This document shows, one piece after another, positions 4,973 through 7,145 of a stretch of DNA of 7,145 bases. The stretch comes from CBDUEV01 sp965366365 (GTDB taxonomy: Bacteria; Actinomycetota; Acidimicrobiia; Spongiisociales; JAENVV01): positions 1 to 7,145 of the forward strand of contig CBDUEV010000108.1 in NCBI GenBank assembly GCA_965366365.1. Reading direction: 5' to 3'. Each line of letters starts with the position of its first letter. The stretch's first letter is position 1. A program made the translations under genes and the position numbers. The notes below the pieces were generated by a model that did not search any database, was not told where the DNA came from, and saw only the letters and a program-made list of their open reading frames with translations.

Positions 4973-6970
4973 TCAGAAACGAAGCTGTTCGACGATCTCG
5001 CCCGTATCCAGGTCGAACACGGTGATCCCGGTCCAACCTATGGCGTAGGCAACGTCGCCTTTGACCACGGTCCGCTGCGGACCGAAGCCCCACTCCTGAT
5101 CGCGGGGTTGGCCTTCGAAGACCTTGAGGAGGCGGGTGCCGTCGAGCGAATCGTCGCTCCAGTCGACCTCGATGACACCGAGGCGCACGGTTTCCTCGCT
5201 CTCCTCCTCGGACCAGGAGTACCCCTCATAAGGGACGAAGGCGGCACCGTCGACGGCGGTGAAGGCCTTGTGGTCGTGCTCCACGGCCGAGTAGACCCCG
5301 CCGTCGAGGGTCGTGTCGTCGGGCATGATGCCAAACGTGTCGAGCCTCGTTGGGTTGGTGGCGTCGGACACATCGAACAGTGAGATCTGAAGACCGAGCT
5401 GGCGGCCGGAGTCTTCGTCGGCGTCTTGGCCCACTCCGAGCAGCCGGCCGTCCGCTACTGGGTGCAGATAGGCCGAGAAGCCAGGGATTTTCAGCTCGCC
5501 CGCCGCCACCGGCGCAGACGGATCCGACAGGTCGATCACGTACAGCGGGTCGGTCTGGCGGAAGGTGACGACATAGCCCAGGGGGCCCATGAATCGGACC
5601 GCTTGGATGGTCTCGGTCACGCCGAGGCCCTCCACCATACCTTCGACGACGAGCTGCTTCCCCTCGGTTGCGAGCACCGTGACCCGCGACTGCGAGTCCT
5701 CGCCGCTTCGCCACCAAGGCGCCGAGGTCGAGGCCACACGCAGGCGTCCGTCGTACTCGTCCATGGAGAACTGGTTGAGCAAGAAGCCGTCGACGTCGCC
5801 GGAAGCCACGTAGGTCAGTTCGCCGTCCACGGGGGTGTCGAATCGGTGAATACGGGTGACGAAATCATCGACCCGCTCTCCGGTCTCGAAGATCACCGGG
5901 TCCAACCAGCGGCTCGTGGCGATGTAGGTGTGCTCGAGGTTGGCGTAGACCGTGGAACCCGATGCGACCACCGATGTGGCGTTCCAGGCGGTGTCGGAGG
6001 AGTCGAGATCGAAGTCGAGGATCGCCAGGGTGCCGAGTCCCGACGCTTCGGGCGGCAGATAGACGTCGCCGCATTCGAGCAGGAGTTGTTCGTCGCCGTC
6101 GCTGTCGATGAGGTACGGCAGCCAGTTCTCGATGGTCGAGTCTCGGACGATCTGCCGGTTCCGTTCCGTCGCAGCCCGTTCGGCCCGAAGACCCGAGCCT
6201 TCCGGATACGACCACGCCAGGCCGACCGGCTCCGCCTGCAGCACCACCCGGAGGTGCCCATCGACGAGACGGGACGTGACGACGGACCCGTCCATGGTGA
6301 GACGCCGCGAGACAGTCGGAGCAGAGGGATCGGCAACGTCGACGAATGTGACGGCAGCGATCGAGGAGTAGATCGGGGCGAAGCTGTCGATGGCGACATC
6401 GGCGGATACCCCGCCGGTGCTGCTGCCGGCACCCATCAGTACGAGGACGTCGTCGTGCACGAGGATCTGATTGCCCCAGGCCTGGTTGCCGAGATCGAGG
6501 GTTGACAGCTGCTTGATCCCACCGTCGGCGGTCGAGAAGACCACCAGGCGTGTGTCGGAAATCACGTAGAGAACGTCGCCGACAGCCTTGACGATGTCCC
6601 CCTCGTCGATTCCTTCGACCTGCACGTTGGTGGCCGATGGCACGGCATTGCCGTCGCCGCCTCCTTGGGAGCTGGAATCGCTGGCCATCGCTTCCTCCAT
6701 TGCGAAGTCATCGAGGAACCGGAAATCCCTGCCGCCGAGCCCCCATGGCCCAACCTGCTCGATGGCCTGCTTGATGAAGTAGTCGAGGAGAGCGTCGCAA
6801 TCGTCGGCCACCTGCAGACTGGCGGCCACGAGAGACGGCGCGCCGCTTTGGGCGCGGGTGGTAGCCGTCGTGTCGTCGACGCTGGTGGGGTCGGTGTTGC
6901 CGGTGGTGCCGGTGGTGCAAGCGGCAAAGAGGAGCGTGAGTACAGCGGCGGATGCGAGAAGGCGGTTCAT
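4973..6970 (-). CDS. Secreted beta-propeller lipoprotein, COG4880 / Beta_propel (PF09826) family
   Basis: The 665-aa protein begins with a lipoprotein-like signal, MNRLLASAAVLTLLFAAC. Cys18 would be lipidated, although F15 at the -3 position is unusual for a lipobox. A Thr-rich linker follows (19-45). The family hallmark TNVQVEGIDEGDIVK lies at 114-128, followed by DVLYVISDTRLVVF-type blades. Propeller-like repeats continue to the end: VDVADPSAPTVSRRL at 210-224, YVVTFRQTDPLYVIDLSDP at about 466-484, GELKIPGFSAYLHP at 491-504, and TVFDLDTGEIVEQLRF at the C-terminus. This matches the family described as secreted proteins with a C-terminal beta-propeller distantly related to WD-40, common in Actinobacteria and Archaea and of unknown function. 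The protein looks complete. The ATG at 6970 starts the signal peptide, but no Shine-Dalgarno is visible. It is convergent with the kinase, so a regulatory link is not implied by position alone. Confidence 0.92.
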   Translation of the reverse strand: MNRLLASAAVLTLLFAACTTGTTGNTDPTSVDDTTATTRAQSGAPSLVAASLQVADDCDALLDYFIKQAIEQVGPWGLGGRDFRFLDDFAMEEAMASDSSSQGGGDGNAVPSATNVQVEGIDEGDIVKAVGDVLYVISDTRLVVFSTADGGIKQLSTLDLGNQAWGNQILVHDDVLVLMGAGSSTGGVSADVAIDSFAPIYSSIAAVTFVDVADPSAPTVSRRLTMDGSVVTSRLVDGHLRVVLQAEPVGLAWSYPEGSGLRAERAATERNRQIVRDSTIENWLPYLIDSDGDEQLLLECGDVYLPPEASGLGTLAILDFDLDSSDTAWNATSVVASGSTVYANLEHTYIATSRWLDPVIFETGERVDDFVTRIHRFDTPVDGELTYVASGDVDGFLLNQFSMDEYDGRLRVASTSAPWWRSGEDSQSRVTVLATEGKQLVVEGMVEGLGVTETIQAVRFMGPLGYVVTFRQTDPLYVIDLSDPSAPVAAGELKIPGFSAYLHPVADGRLLGVGQDADEDSGRQLGLQISLFDVSDATNPTRLDTFGIMPDDTTLDGGVYSAVEHDHKAFTAVDGAAFVPYEGYSWSEEESEETVRLGVIEVDWSDDSLDGTRLLKVFEGQPRDQEWGFGPQRTVVKGDVAYAIGWTGITVFDLDTGEIVEQLRF

Positions 6971-7055
6971 GCGGTTGGGACGTCGGCTGCGGTTCTTAGG
7001 TTCCCGGCGGCGCTCTACGGCCAGCGCAGGGACGATCCGCCGGTCCTCCAGATGG

Positions 7056-7067
7056 AACTGCGCAGTT
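7056..7067. promoter_or_regulatory. 12-bp perfect palindrome upstream of the beta-propeller gene
   Basis: AACTGCGCAGTT is its own reverse complement and lies about 86 bp upstream of the beta-propeller start. It has the size and symmetry of a dimeric repressor or activator site. No promoter motif could be placed confidently around it, and a single 12-bp palindrome can arise by chance. Confidence 0.25.
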
Positions 7068-7091
7068 AGCTCAATTGACGACGACTGGGGT

Positions 7092-7145
7092 GGTTTGCCT
7101 CCCCCGCCCTCGGGGGAGGTGCCGAGTGGAGCGAGGCGGAGGGGG
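7092..7145 (+). repeat. Palindromic repeat copy D (subtype 2), cut by window edge
   Basis: This is the cleanest subtype-2 copy: GGTTTGCCTCCCCC, centre GCCCTC, GGGGGAGGTGCCGAGTGG, then AGCGAGGCGGAGGGGG. It matches copy C about 5.7 kb away in the same orientation. The perfect arms CCTCCCCC and GGGGGAGG make a hairpin of 8 bp. The right end may extend beyond 7145. It sits in the intergenic region upstream of the beta-propeller gene. Confidence 0.8.

Noticed and set aside
7056..7085. tRNA-like string GCGCAGTTAGCTCAATTGA
   Set aside because: It resembles a D-arm, but no acceptor stem, anticodon arm or T-arm can be folded around it.

Overview
The window is GC-rich DNA with the look of a high-GC actinobacterium. 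Most start choices, the ECF-sigma style, the Thr/Pro-rich lipoproteins and the COG4880-type beta-propeller protein fit an Acidimicrobiia-like lineage. That placement is inference from style; no rRNA or marker gene is present. No transposase, phage gene, CRISPR array or tRNA is seen.

Layout, left to right. (1) Positions 1-844, minus strand: an ECF sigma factor overlaps by 4 bp (ATGA) a single-pass membrane protein that runs off the left edge and is probably its regulator. (2) Positions 983-1186, minus strand: a 67-residue C-terminal piece of a fibronectin-III-like secreted protein with no credible start. (3) Positions 1185-1480: a gene-free cluster of at least three palindromic, REP/MITE-like repeats in both orientations, one of which abuts the broken end of the Fn3 piece. 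A fourth copy is cut by the right edge (7092-7145). (4) Positions 1521-2624, minus strand: a two-gene operon of a small lipoprotein and a secreted helical protein, again with an ATGA overlap, ending at a 12-bp perfect hairpin. (5) Positions 2686-2744: a divergent regulatory region with two 22-bp boxes facing each other. Each box is built of 11-bp direct repeats, the architecture bound by OmpR/PhoB-type regulators. (6) Positions 2816-4917, plus strand: an OmpR/PhoB-class response regulator and a HAMP histidine kinase, 2 nt apart. (7) Positions 4973-6970, minus strand: a large lipoprotein-like beta-propeller protein convergent with the kinase gene.

Working model (inference): the kinase senses an envelope condition through a periplasm-like loop of about 147 residues. 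The regulator binds the paired boxes at 2686-2744 to control its own operon and the divergent lipoprotein/secreted-protein pair. The ECF sigma module is a second, separate signalling unit. The least ordinary parts are the mirrored operator and the repeat cluster joined to a gene remnant. I found no clear evidence of a wholly new system.
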